A stretch of 64,000 nt of DNA from Fuchsiella alkaliacetigena (GCF_023227765.1 NZ_JALKBZ010000005.1:30977-94976), one strand, 5' to 3'. Counted from the first letter of the stretch, positions 24,591 to 33,411 are shown. Notes: generated by a model from the letters alone, not told the origin. Translations and numbers: made by a program.

Positions 24591-25910
24591 CTAACTTCTT
24601 TCTCTAGCTAAAATTTTAATAGGTGTTCCTTCAAAACCAAAAGCCTCCCTAATTTTATTCTCTAAATAACGCTTATAAGAAAAATGCATTAACTCTGGAT
24701 CATTAACAAAGAAAATAAATAAAGGCGGCTTTACTCTAGGTTGAGTAACATAATAAACCCTCAATCTCTTTCCCTGTTTATTGCTAGGTGGCTCAACTAA
24801 GGCTGTAGCATCTTTAACTACCTTATTTAAAGTACTAGTCTCCACTCGTCGATTATACTGCTCAGCTACATACTCAATTATTTCTAAAATTTCCATTACT
24901 CGCTGTCCAGTTAGAGCAGACACAAAAGTAATCGGAGCATAATTTAAAAAAGAAGCTTCATAACGAATCTCATCGGCATAATCCTGGTCAATATTATTCC
25001 GCTTTTCAACCAAGTCCCATTTATTTACCACCAGCACCATAGCCTTTCCTTCTTCGTGGGCATAACCAGCAATCTTTTTATCCTGCGCAGTTATGCCTTC
25101 AGTAGCATCTAAAACCATTAATACTACTTCAGAACGATCTACAGCCCGCAAAGAACGAATCACACTATATCTCTCCACACCTGCTTCAACTTTAGCCTTA
25201 CGTCTCATTCCAGCAGTATCAATAAGTACAAACTTATTACCGTCAACTTCAAAATAAGTATCTACAGCATCTCTAGTAGTTCCTGGCGTCTCCCCTACTA
25301 TAACTCTATCCTCACCAATAATCTTATTTACTAAAGAAGACTTACCTACATTAGGTCTACCGATAACAGAAATACTGATTACATCTTCATCATAAGTAAC
25401 ATCATCTATTCTTTCAAAATAATCAATAACCTGATCCAATAAATCGCCGATTCTCATCCCGTGTTCCGCTGAAACAGGATAAGGCTCTCCAAAGCCTAGT
25501 TCATAAAAGTTATACTTAACCTCTTGAGCCAACTCCCTATTATCCAGTTTATTAACAGCTAAAACTACCGGCTTATTACTCCTTCTCAAAATATTAGCTA
25601 TCTCCTTATCCATAGACTTAACTCCACTTCGCCCATCAACTACAAATAAGATCACATCAGCCTCTTCGATAGCTAATTCAACCTGACCTTTAACCTTCTT
25701 TTTCAGCTCACTTTCCGCAGCTAAATCAATCCCTCCGGTATCAACCACTAAAAAAGGATTACCCAACCACTCGCTCTCTCCATAAATTCTATCTCTAGTA
25801 ACATTAGGTTCATCTTCAACAATAGAAATTCTAGCTCCAATAATCCGATTAAATAAAGTCGATTTACCTACATTAGGTCTACCCACAATCGCTACTACTG
25901 GCTTGTTCAT
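24591..25910 (-). CDS. der: Ribosome assembly GTPase Der (EngA)
   Basis: Double GTPase needed for 50S ribosomal subunit maturation. The two G domains are clear in 439 residues: VAIVGRPNVGKSTLFNRI with DTGGI and NKLD, then VIGRPNVGKSSLVNKI with DTAGM and NKWD, followed by the KH-like domain ending FEGTPIKILARERS. Start ATG 25910 follows TGGAGGTGTTGTTA; it overlaps the 3' end of the DUF512 gene by 32 bases, suggesting coupled translation. Confidence 0.97.
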   Translation of the reverse strand: MNKPVVAIVGRPNVGKSTLFNRIIGARISIVEDEPNVTRDRIYGESEWLGNPFLVVDTGGIDLAAESELKKKVKGQVELAIEEADVILFVVDGRSGVKSMDKEIANILRRSNKPVVLAVNKLDNRELAQEVKYNFYELGFGEPYPVSAEHGMRIGDLLDQVIDYFERIDDVTYDEDVISISVIGRPNVGKSSLVNKIIGEDRVIVGETPGTTRDAVDTYFEVDGNKFVLIDTAGMRRKAKVEAGVERYSVIRSLRAVDRSEVVLMVLDATEGITAQDKKIAGYAHEEGKAMVLVVNKWDLVEKRNNIDQDYADEIRYEASFLNYAPITFVSALTGQRVMEILEIIEYVAEQYNRRVETSTLNKVVKDATALVEPPSNKQGKRLRVYYVTQPRVKPPLFIFFVNDPELMHFSYKRYLENKIREAFGFEGTPIKILARERS

Positions 25911-27240
25911 TAACAACACCTCCATATTGATTAAGCAATCTATTTATCAAAGTCGCTGCTTTATTCTCCACTACTATAAAATCCAATTCAGGAAATTCAG
26001 CCTTTAAATCTGCTAGCGAATAATCATCTATAAAAAGTCCCTCTTGATTTAGCATTACTGTCGATAAAACTACCTTCTTCTCTGGACTTCCTTCTTTTAA
26101 AGCAGCAATAATATCTTGGGCCGTCAACAAACCAGTCACCGTTACTTCCTTCCCAAAAAATCGATTTTCAACTACCAATAACTTAATATCTAAGCCCTTT
26201 GTTTCATTTAATCTACTTACCACCGGCTCCAAAGCCTGAGCTCCCAAAGAGCTGGTTACTATGCTAAAGCTTTTATTATCGGTTAAAGCAGCAGGTAACT
26301 CTGCTTCCAGTTCTGAAAATTCATGCCAAAAAAACCTAATTAGTCCCACGCCATTTTCCAGCTGCGGAAAACCATTATACTCTTCAACAGTCGGTAAAGG
26401 ATAGTCAGCCAACAAATAGAACTCATCAGCTAAATAAATGAAATTCCGCCCTAATCTCTGCTTCAATCTTTCTTGCCAACAACTTACGCTATCGATTACT
26501 TCTGCAGCTTCTAAAGCAGTAACAGAGCGCAGTTGAAATAAATTATCCCTAAACTTAGTCAAACCTACAGGTACTATAGCTAAACTCCTTAGAGACGATT
26601 CCAACTCCAGTAAGTCAGTAATACTTCTTTCTAGTTCAGCGCCATCATTAATTCCCGGACAAAGTACTATCTGGGTATGAAACTCAATTCCAGCTCCAGC
26701 TAACTCCTTTAGCTGAGCTAAAATATTAGCTGCCTGCTTATTACCTAACATCTGTACTCTTAATTGAGGATTAGTAGTATGTACCGAAACATAAAGAGGA
26801 CTTAAATTAAACTGCTTAATTCGCTTAAAATCCTCTTGATTTAAATTACTTAAAGTTATATAACTACCTTCTAAAAAAGAAAATCTATAGTCATCATCCT
26901 TAAAAGTTAAAGTCTCTCTTAAACCCTCAGGAGACTGATCAACAAAACAAAATATACAGTTGTTTTCACATTTATTTAAGCCATCATAGATAATCCCCGG
27001 TAATTCTATTCCTAAATCCTGGTCATAGTCCTTCTCAATTTCTAGCAACCATTGCTGACCATTACTTTTCTCCACCAAGACCTCAAGATATAGATCAGTA
27101 GTCCAAAACTTATAATCTATATAGTCTCTAATAACCTCTCCATTGATCTTAAGTAGTTTATCCCCAGCCTCTATTCCTAATTCTGCAGCTATACTATCAG
27201 CAGCTACATCCTTTATTTGCACAACATCTTCTGCAAGCAT
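25879..27240 (-). CDS. DUF512 protein with N-terminal PDZ and radical-SAM-like CxxxxCxxC motif
   Basis: 453-residue protein conserved in Clostridia and cyanobacteria but without an assigned reaction. Domains: a PDZ-like segment (residues 5-60, AADSIAAELGIEAGDKLLKING), a radical-SAM-like core with KCENNCIFCFVDQ near residue 90 and SVHTTNPQLRV, and a C-terminal DUF512 domain (STLGAQ-like SSLGAQALEPVV). Cys spacing differs slightly from classical CxxxCxxC. Start ATG 27240 follows GGAGGAGCGGATT. It overlaps der by 32 bases, a stable gene pair, so a role linked to ribosome or membrane assembly is possible but unproven. Confidence 0.85.
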   Translation of the reverse strand: MLAEDVVQIKDVAADSIAAELGIEAGDKLLKINGEVIRDYIDYKFWTTDLYLEVLVEKSNGQQWLLEIEKDYDQDLGIELPGIIYDGLNKCENNCIFCFVDQSPEGLRETLTFKDDDYRFSFLEGSYITLSNLNQEDFKRIKQFNLSPLYVSVHTTNPQLRVQMLGNKQAANILAQLKELAGAGIEFHTQIVLCPGINDGAELERSITDLLELESSLRSLAIVPVGLTKFRDNLFQLRSVTALEAAEVIDSVSCWQERLKQRLGRNFIYLADEFYLLADYPLPTVEEYNGFPQLENGVGLIRFFWHEFSELEAELPAALTDNKSFSIVTSSLGAQALEPVVSRLNETKGLDIKLLVVENRFFGKEVTVTGLLTAQDIIAALKEGSPEKKVVLSTVMLNQEGLFIDDYSLADLKAEFPELDFIVVENKAATLINRLLNQYGGVVNEQASSSDCG

Positions 27241-27311
27241 AATCCGCTCCTCCATTTCAGCCTAGTTTATATTATCTTATATCAGGCCCAATTAGTCAAG
27301 CTTTTAAAAGT

Positions 27312-27338
27312 AAAAAAAGCCCATCATTGTCGATGAGC
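27312..27338 (-). terminator. Terminator after the DUF3189 pair
   Basis: GCTCATC / GATGGGC hairpin with one G-U pair, followed by a TTTTTTT tract on the minus strand, a few bases past the stop at 27342. Confidence 0.8.
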
Positions 27339-27341
27339 AGC

Positions 27342-27809
27342 TTAGAAAGCTAATTTAAACAGCCTTCCCTTAACATCTTTTACTAATTCTACAAATTGAT
27401 GATAAACTTTTTGTAAACCCCAAATAGTAAGTGGCCTCCCTAAAGTAACTAAACCTAATCTCCTAGATAAAAATCCACCAATTCTAGTTAAATTATTTAC
27501 ATAGGGTAAGGTTTCTACGAAGATTAGTTCATTTTTAGAAATTTCCAACTCACCGAGCATACTATAAATAGCTCTTTTTACTATCTTAGTTGAACCCTTC
27601 ATCCCTAGAATATATACCTCAATTCCTGCTTCATCAGTGCCAAAATAATAAATATTCCCAATTTCTGCGGTAACAGTTTTATCATAATGAGGGAGATTGC
27701 TAATCTCTTCCACTTTGGGTACTCTATCTTCAGGTAACATACCTACATGAATCGCTGCTGCTAAAACTGAAGAATGAGCACTCCCATAACAGTTATAGAT
27801 TACCTTCAC
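27342..27809 (-). CDS. DUF3189 family protein (second copy)
   Basis: 155 residues starting MKVIYNCYGSAHSSVLAAAIHVGMLP. The N-terminal CYGSAHSSVLAAAIH segment, GNIYYFGTDEAGIEVYILG and the following helix match DUF3189, a family of Clostridia sporeformers with no known reaction; the opening resembles a nucleotide- or phosphate-binding loop. The start is GTG 27809, ten bases after GAGG, and overlaps the end of the preceding paralogue by 17 bases. It is the last gene of the spoIIP-YIEGIA operon and is followed by a terminator. Confidence 0.82.
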   Translation of the reverse strand: MKVIYNCYGSAHSSVLAAAIHVGMLPEDRVPKVEEISNLPHYDKTVTAEIGNIYYFGTDEAGIEVYILGMKGSTKIVKRAIYSMLGELEISKNELIFVETLPYVNNLTRIGGFLSRRLGLVTLGRPLTIWGLQKVYHQFVELVKDVKGRLFKLAF

Positions 27810-28263
27810 TATTTTTCAGCCTCTTTTCTACTTCTTCTACCTTAGTAATTAGACTACTAAAAGAACTATTTAAACTATGGCAAATAAGCCGATTTACTAA
27901 TTTAAAGTTAAAAGAATAACCTTTAAGCTTCAGCGCTAGTTTAAATATCAAGCTCTCTTCTTCAGTCAAATCAACAAATAAAAACTCCTCCTCAACTGCA
28001 AGCAGCTTATTTAAATCGAGTAGGGCCCTTTCAATTATTTGAGCTACTGAGCCACTACCTAAAATATAAATATCATTCTCTAATTCATCTTTTCCTATCA
28101 AAGTAAGTTTTCCTAATTCTATTCTATTTTGAGCATCAAAATAAGCTAATTCTTTTAAATCTTCCCATTTAGGACTTTCTTGCTTACTGATCATTTTTAA
28201 ATGCAAAGCAGCAGCTACTACTGCTAAGTACTGCCCAGTACTATCATAATAGACTATCTTCAT
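27793..28263 (-). CDS. DUF3189 family protein (first copy, divergent)
   Basis: 156-residue paralogue of the next gene: MKIVYYDSTGQYLAVVAAALHLKMI aligns with its partner's start, and LGKLTLIGKDELENDIYILG with its central segment. It lacks the Cys-Tyr-Gly and the Ser-His pair, so if the family has a catalytic or ligand site there, this copy has lost it; the two may form a heterodimer. ATG follows GAAGGAGTAAAAA. It sits between the capping subunit and the intact copy. Confidence 0.75.
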   Translation of the reverse strand: MKIVYYDSTGQYLAVVAAALHLKMISKQESPKWEDLKELAYFDAQNRIELGKLTLIGKDELENDIYILGSGSVAQIIERALLDLNKLLAVEEEFLFVDLTEEESLIFKLALKLKGYSFNFKLVNRLICHSLNSSFSSLITKVEEVEKRLKNSEGNL

Positions 28264-28278
28264 TTTTTACTCCTTCAT

Positions 28279-28473
28279 TTAATGCTTAACTAGAATATTA
28301 ATTCCATTACCTAAGTCATGCACCATTGAATCAGTAATTCGAGCAATTAACATAGATAAGTACTCCACTTCTTCTTCATCCTCGCCGTAAAAAAGCGGAG
28401 CTCCCCCTCCCCTAACCTTTTCCTGTTCCTCTTTTAAAGTCACAATAGCTAAAATATTATTATTAATCACCAT
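28279..28473 (-). CDS. Capping complex subunit for YIEGIA
   Basis: 64-residue protein: MVINNNILAIVTLKEEQEKV, RGGGAPLFYGEDEEE, then LSMLIARITDSMVHDLGNGINILV. This matches the small protein annotated as the capping complex subunit that accompanies YIEGIA membrane proteins in sporeforming Clostridia. Its biochemical role is not established. ATG follows GAGAGGTGAA. It lies 24 bases after the YIEGIA gene, as expected. Confidence 0.8.
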   Translation of the reverse strand: MVINNNILAIVTLKEEQEKVRGGGAPLFYGEDEEEVEYLSMLIARITDSMVHDLGNGINILVKH

Positions 28474-28497
28474 TTCACCTCTCAGCTTATTTTTTAA

Positions 28498-29394
28498 TTA
28501 ATCAGCAGCTAATCTACCAGCCTCAGACTGTAAAGGTTTGCGTCTAGAGCTTTCCAAAACCGGTGTATTTTCCACAGCTTTTTTTACAAACTCTTCATCC
28601 GGCTCAATAGGAATAATCATTATATATACTCGACCAGTATCTAAATCCAATCTAGCTAAAGGAGTATAGCCTACCACCCCTACATCTAAACGCACCCCTA
28701 ACTGACTCACCACATCGTGTAAAATTGCTTGACGCTGACCTTTATTAGCTAAAGTAGCTCTAGCATTATCGTCCTTAGGCTTAATAGAAATCCCAATTCC
28801 TAACTTCTGCCAATCCTCCTTAATCTCTTCTTCCCCTACATTCATTAACACTACATCTCCTATAGCGATGTTTTCACCTTCATCACCTTGAAACTCCAAA
28901 TCCACTACTTCTACCTCAGCAATATCCTTAACCGTTTGTCCTTGCATAGCTCTTTGCAGTACTAAAGCAGCTATGATAGCTAAAGCTATTCCTCCTGGCA
29001 ACTCAAACAGTCTAACGCCAATGCTAGCAACTAAAGCTACCAGCATAGCTAAATAGTTTCTAGCTTCAAAGACTTGAGCAATTCCTTCCACATAAGCACT
29101 ACCCCGTTTGACTAGCTCAGTATTTTCTAATTCCAATAAATAAGTCCTTTCCATCTCTCGTATATTGCTAAACTGCTTAGCAGCTAACACTAGAAAAGTA
29201 ACTGCTGCAAAGTCCCCATCTAAAAGAGCCGGCAAAGCTAAAGCTCCTAAGCTAGCCGCAATAAAACCTAAGCTGAGATGAACAGCATAACCATGTGGAT
29301 AGCCTGGATACTGTCTATAGTCGACCTTTAGCATCCAGAAGCGAGCTAAAGTGCCTAAGACGATACTACTTACAATCATATTACCATAGTCCAT
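28498..29394 (-). CDS. YIEGIA family membrane protein
   Basis: 298 residues. The N-terminal half has four to five hydrophobic segments (for example LSLGFIAASLGALALPALL and LAMLVALVASIGVRLFELPGG) around the family motif YVEGIAQVFEARN near residue 100. The C-terminal half is soluble, with VVLMNVGEEEIKEDWQKLG and VRLDVGVVGYTPLARLDLDTG. The family is restricted to sporeformers and is of unknown function. ATG follows GATAGGAGGAAGAAGG. It lies between spoIIP and the capping subunit. Confidence 0.85.
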   Translation of the reverse strand: MDYGNMIVSSIVLGTLARFWMLKVDYRQYPGYPHGYAVHLSLGFIAASLGALALPALLDGDFAAVTFLVLAAKQFSNIREMERTYLLELENTELVKRGSAYVEGIAQVFEARNYLAMLVALVASIGVRLFELPGGIALAIIAALVLQRAMQGQTVKDIAEVEVVDLEFQGDEGENIAIGDVVLMNVGEEEIKEDWQKLGIGISIKPKDDNARATLANKGQRQAILHDVVSQLGVRLDVGVVGYTPLARLDLDTGRVYIMIIPIEPDEEFVKKAVENTPVLESSRRKPLQSEAGRLAAD

Positions 29395-29461
29395 CCTTCT
29401 TCCTCCTATCTCCTAGTTTCAACTATTTTCCCTAAGCACTCTTCCTCCTTAAAGAATAGTC

Positions 29462-30529
29462 CTAATTTAAAAACTCCTCGCCAAAAAAGCGCTTAATTCT
29501 AGCCACTACTCCCTCCCAACTACCTTCGTTAATAAACAGATATGCTAACAACCCTCCACCAACTACAGCTAAAATAATCAAAGTAGATCTTAAAGCACCT
29601 GAGCTCTGCTCAGCTTGAGTAGCAGCCTGTGCTTCTCCATAAAGTACCTCTTCAACTCCATCAGCAAACAAAACTGCTCCTGTCTCAGCTTGAGCTTGAG
29701 GTACAACGTGAGTTCCAAACTCCAATAGTAAGGCCCGCGGATGTAAATCCTGATTATACTTTCCTTTAGCAAACATAATTCCCTTAATTAAATCCGGATG
29801 CTGCTCATCTACAGCAGCCTTCAGTTGCCTAGCAAAGGCATCGTTAGCCTCCATACCCGGATTTTCTCGTCCCACTACCAGACGTACTTTAGCAACAGTT
29901 TCCCCATCAATTTGAGTAGTATAAACCTCTTCATCAGGGACTCCATCTCGATGCAGATCAAATAAAGCATCAGGCTGAGTTTCGATTAGCTCCATAGCCG
30001 TTCTCCGCGATCTATCGTAGGCTCCCCCATCATGCGGATCGTGTCTAGCTGCTGAAGCTTTGACCTCTATCCCTTTATTTTCCAAAGAATCAGCAAATAC
30101 ATCCTGTACTTCATAAATATCTCCTTCTCCGGGCTTGGAGTGAGTACCGCTATCAGGCACATAAGACTCTGCACTATGGGTACAGTAAGTGGCTATTCTT
30201 TCTTCCGGTTCATCAATTTCTTGGGCTCCCAAAAAAGGAGAAGCAACTTCATCCTCTATCTCCTCCGGCAGTAAATCAATAGTTTTTTCATATTCAGCAA
30301 CCGCCTCTTTACCATCAACCTCAACTACTACGTACTTTTCATTATCTTGATTTATATACCAGTCACCTTCACTAACCTGCATAGCAGTCTGATAAACTAA
30401 ATAACCATCTCTATCAACTACGGTAAAATAACCATCGTCAACCCCGTGCTCAGCTTCAGCAGGGCTGCATAATAAAATTAACAAGGTTAAACTAAATATA
30501 AATATCTTTAAACATTGCTTACTCTTCAT
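29462..30529 (-). CDS. spoIIP: Stage II sporulation protein P (SpoIIP) family amidase
   Basis: Exported peptidoglycan amidase/endopeptidase of the SpoIIP family, which drives membrane migration during engulfment. The 355-residue protein has an N-terminal signal or anchor (LKIFIFSLTLLILLCSPAEA), the metal-site motif ATYCTHSAESYVP, HDPHDGGAYDRSRRT, LFDLHRDGV and LLLEFGTH, then a C-terminal membrane segment (STLIILAVVGGGLLAYLFI) and a basic tail. A tail anchor is unusual compared with the N-anchored Bacillus enzyme. Start ATG 30529 is 9 bases after GAGGGAG and overlaps the DUF1614 gene by 11 bases. Confidence 0.88.
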   Translation of the reverse strand: MKSKQCLKIFIFSLTLLILLCSPAEAEHGVDDGYFTVVDRDGYLVYQTAMQVSEGDWYINQDNEKYVVVEVDGKEAVAEYEKTIDLLPEEIEDEVASPFLGAQEIDEPEERIATYCTHSAESYVPDSGTHSKPGEGDIYEVQDVFADSLENKGIEVKASAARHDPHDGGAYDRSRRTAMELIETQPDALFDLHRDGVPDEEVYTTQIDGETVAKVRLVVGRENPGMEANDAFARQLKAAVDEQHPDLIKGIMFAKGKYNQDLHPRALLLEFGTHVVPQAQAETGAVLFADGVEEVLYGEAQAATQAEQSSGALRSTLIILAVVGGGLLAYLFINEGSWEGVVARIKRFFGEEFLN

Positions 30530-31217
30530 CTTTATCATCTCCCTCTATATCTTCTCCTTCTAGCTCAACAGCTTCTAAATCAGCATATTCCATATCATCA
30601 TCTCTATTTGCTTGGGCAGTATCAGTCCCACTTTGTAATCGTTCATTAGTTTCCCCGATCAATTCAGCTAGTAAAACTGCTACTAATCCAGAAACAACAA
30701 TGGTATCTAAAGCACCAGCACCGCCAATAAAAGCCTCTCCCGGCTGTCCACCAAAAGTAATTCTACCAACATTAATTAAATCATAAATTAAAAAACCTAA
30801 AGTACCTGAAATAAAAGCATTTCTGCGAGAACGACTAGTTAAATAAGCAGTTATCCCGGCTATAATACCATAAATATAAAAGGGATCAAAAAAGATTTCT
30901 ACTCCTTGAAAACTTTGATTTAAAGCGTAAATAACACCACCAGTTACTAATACAGAAAAAACTGTTCTAACCCACTCTTGAGTTGAATCGGCTCTAAATA
31001 GCACATAAAAAGCTAAAATTACTGGTAAAACCGCTCCGCCAATATTTAAACTAACAGCAGTAGTAATTGGAATATCTATAAAACTACCTACTATCATTAA
31101 CAACAAAAATAAGATAGCTTGCTTATCTGTCAAGTACATCCTATCCAAAATTCTCTGTGCAAATCCTAAATAGATTAAAATCGACGCTACAATTAATAAG
31201 ATTACTCCTAAGGGCAT
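30519..31217 (-). CDS. DUF1614 family membrane protein
   Basis: 232 residues with about seven hydrophobic segments in the first 180 residues (PLGVILLIVASILIYLGF, AILFLLLMIVGSFIDIP, GAGALDTIVVSGLVAVLLAELIG) and a long acidic cytoplasmic tail (DLEAVELEGEDIEGDDKDEE). The DIPITTAVSLNIGGAVLPVILA and YDLINVGRI segments match DUF1614, whose function is not known. Start ATG 31217 follows GGAGGTGAAAAGT. It is the first gene of the operon and overlaps spoIIP. Confidence 0.83.
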   Translation of the reverse strand: MPLGVILLIVASILIYLGFAQRILDRMYLTDKQAILFLLLMIVGSFIDIPITTAVSLNIGGAVLPVILAFYVLFRADSTQEWVRTVFSVLVTGGVIYALNQSFQGVEIFFDPFYIYGIIAGITAYLTSRSRRNAFISGTLGFLIYDLINVGRITFGGQPGEAFIGGAGALDTIVVSGLVAVLLAELIGETNERLQSGTDTAQANRDDDMEYADLEAVELEGEDIEGDDKDEE

Positions 31218-31251
31218 ACTTTTCACCTCCATAGTTTGATTATCTCTAAAT

Positions 31252-31280
31252 ATTCTTTACTAGCTAGATGAAAAATATGC
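31252..31280 (-). promoter_or_regulatory. Candidate sigma-F/G-type promoter of the DUF1614-spoIIP operon
   Basis: GCATA, 15 bases, then GTAAAGAAT on the minus strand fits the forespore consensus (GYATA, 14-15 bases, GGnnAnAnT) at most positions. The region is AT-rich, so this is tentative. Confidence 0.3.
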
Positions 31281-31283
31281 ATA

Positions 31284-31323
31284 AAAAAACCCCCGAGTAT
31301 GCTCAACATACCCGAGGGTTTTT
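31284..31323 (-). terminator. Terminator after ispH-S1
   Basis: AAAACCCTCGGGTATG / CATACTCGGGGGTTTT hairpin with two G-U pairs and a TTTTTTT tract on the minus strand, 25 bases past the stop. Confidence 0.88.
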
Positions 31324-31347
31324 CTATTTATATAAATTATAATTCAC

Positions 31348-33411
31348 TTACTCTTCAAATAACTCTCCAAACATATCCCCAATAGTAACTCCACTACCTT
31401 CATCGTCATCTATAAAGTCTTCTACATCTTTTTTATCCTTTTTAGGCTGAGGCTGGCTTGAAGTATCTTCCTTTTCTTCTAGCTCTTTCAAGCTCAAACC
31501 TACTCTTCTTTCATTCGGTTCAATATTAATAATCTTAGCCTCAACCTCATCTCCAGCAACAACAACTTCATCTGGAGTAGCTACATGTCGTTGGGAAAGC
31601 TGAGAAATATGTATTAATCCTTCAACTCCAGGTTCTATCTCCATAAAAGCACCAAAGTCAACAGTTTTGGTAATCTTCCCTGAAACTACTTCCCCTTCAT
31701 TGTAGTTTTTAATAAACTCCTCCCAAGGATCAGGTAAAGTCTGCTTAAGACCTAAAGAAATCCTTTCTTCAGCTGGATTAACAGCTAAAACCTTAACATC
31801 GATCTCTTCTCCCTCTTCTAAAACATCGCTTGGATGGTCTATTCGCCCCCAAGACATCTCAGAAATATGTAATAGTCCTTCTACTCCACCGATATCTACA
31901 AAGGCACCAAAATCTACTAACTTAGTTACTTTACCTTTAATAACTTCACCTTCAGTTAAAGAACTAAATATTTCTTCCTTTTTTTCTTCCAGTTCCGCTT
32001 CTAAAACCTCTTTTCGCGATAAAACTACATTATTATTTTCTCTCTCTACCTCTATAACCTTTAAACGCAAAGACTGGCCGACATATTGGCTTAAGTCCTC
32101 TATATATTCAATAGCTACATGCGAAGCGGGAATAAATCCTCTTAAACCAATATCCACTACTAAACCGCCTTTAACTACTCTAGTAACTTCAGCTTCGATA
32201 ATTTCTCCACTTTCATAAGCTTCCTCTACATCTTCCCAAGCTTTTTCTTCATCTCGAGCTATTTTAGAAAGAACTAAATTTCCTTCTTCATTGCGAGGAG
32301 TTAAAACTTCAACCTCCAATTCTTCATCTTCATCCACTACTTCAGTTAATGAATCTACACCTTCAGTAGTCAATTCTTTAGCTGGAATAATACCTTCTGC
32401 TTGCTCAGCTGTTTCAACAATAACTTCTTCTTCTCTTACTTCCTTAACAGTTACTGTTAAAATTTCCCCTTCTTCAAAACCTTGTTCAGCTTCAGTAGAA
32501 ACTTCTTCTTCAACTTCTTCCGTATTCTCACTCTCTAACTCTTCATTCTCTTCTTCAATTGTGTTTTCTTCTTCTTTAATATCTTCCATTCGACTGACAA
32601 CCTCCTTAATAATCCAATTTGGGGTCGATGCCCCGGCCGTAACACCAACTTTACTAATATTATCAAACCAATCTTGACTCAAATCAGCTGCTGTTTCAAT
32701 ATGATACGTTTTAGTACCTACTTCCCGGCAGATTTCAGCCAAACGATTGGTATTGGCACTATTATAACCTCCAATTACTACCATTAAATCTACCTCAACT
32801 GCTAATTTAGCAGCAGCAGTTTGTCTTTCATTAGTAGTAGTACAAATGGTATTGAAAACTCTTATCTCTTCTGTATCCTCCATTAAACGATTAACTACCT
32901 CTTTTAAGTTGTCGATGGACTGAGTAGTTTGAGCAATCACTCCTACTTTATTTAAGTCCTCGGATAATCTATCAAAATCAGACTGATCTTCAATAACAAT
33001 AGCCTGATTATTAGTAGAACCCAAGATTGCTGCCACCTCTGGATGTGCTTTATCTCCACTAATCACAACCTGATAACCAGATTCATATAAGTCTTTAGCA
33101 GTATTTTGGGCTTTCTTTACAAAAGGACAAGTAGCATCTAATAGTTCTAATTCTCTATTTTCAGCCTCAGCAATAACTTTAGGTGGTACTCCATGAGACC
33201 TAATAATAATAGTACCCTCTTCTACTTGATTAACCTTTTCTGCTACATCTACTCCTAGCTGATTTAACTTATTTACAGCTTGTGGATTATGGATTAATGG
33301 GCCTAAAGTATAAATAGGGCCCGCCTTATTTTTAGCAGCTTCCATAGTCATATCCATAGCTCTAGTAACACCAAAACAAAAACCTGCGTGAGATGCTAAT
33401 ATAATCTCCAG
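31348..33411 (-). CDS. ispH: IspH-ribosomal protein S1 fusion, initiated at CTG
   Basis: Residues 1-275 are 4-hydroxy-3-methylbut-2-enyl diphosphate reductase (IspH, last step of the MEP isoprenoid pathway) with cluster cysteines in AGFCFGVTRA (C12), ATCPFVKKA and NTICTTTNERQ. A Glu-rich linker (about 280-315) leads to four S1 RNA-binding repeats (GAFVDIGGVEGLLHIS is the third). This fusion is known in Clostridia. The first ATG (33357) would delete C12; the frame continues to an in-frame stop and the only suitable start is CTG 33411, 8 bases after GGAGG, giving 687 residues. Confidence 0.9.
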   Translation of the reverse strand: MEIILASHAGFCFGVTRAMDMTMEAAKNKAGPIYTLGPLIHNPQAVNKLNQLGVDVAEKVNQVEEGTIIIRSHGVPPKVIAEAENRELELLDATCPFVKKAQNTAKDLYESGYQVVISGDKAHPEVAAILGSTNNQAIVIEDQSDFDRLSEDLNKVGVIAQTTQSIDNLKEVVNRLMEDTEEIRVFNTICTTTNERQTAAAKLAVEVDLMVVIGGYNSANTNRLAEICREVGTKTYHIETAADLSQDWFDNISKVGVTAGASTPNWIIKEVVSRMEDIKEEENTIEEENEELESENTEEVEEEVSTEAEQGFEEGEILTVTVKEVREEEVIVETAEQAEGIIPAKELTTEGVDSLTEVVDEDEELEVEVLTPRNEEGNLVLSKIARDEEKAWEDVEEAYESGEIIEAEVTRVVKGGLVVDIGLRGFIPASHVAIEYIEDLSQYVGQSLRLKVIEVERENNNVVLSRKEVLEAELEEKKEEIFSSLTEGEVIKGKVTKLVDFGAFVDIGGVEGLLHISEMSWGRIDHPSDVLEEGEEIDVKVLAVNPAEERISLGLKQTLPDPWEEFIKNYNEGEVVSGKITKTVDFGAFMEIEPGVEGLIHISQLSQRHVATPDEVVVAGDEVEAKIINIEPNERRVGLSLKELEEKEDTSSQPQPKKDKKDVEDFIDDDEGSGVTIGDMFGELFEE

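Noticed and set aside
29590..29772. Minus-strand ORF of 60 codons inside spoIIP
   Set aside because: Out-of-frame shadow with no ribosome site or domain.
32291..32677. Plus-strand ORF of 128 codons
   Set aside because: Antisense shadow of the Glu-rich linker of ispH-S1; its Ser/Thr-rich composition is the reverse reading of GAA/GAG codons and it lacks a ribosome site.
33358..33411. Frameshift or truncation at the ispH N terminus
   Set aside because: The missing N-terminal residues are present in the same frame upstream; only the start codon is unusual.
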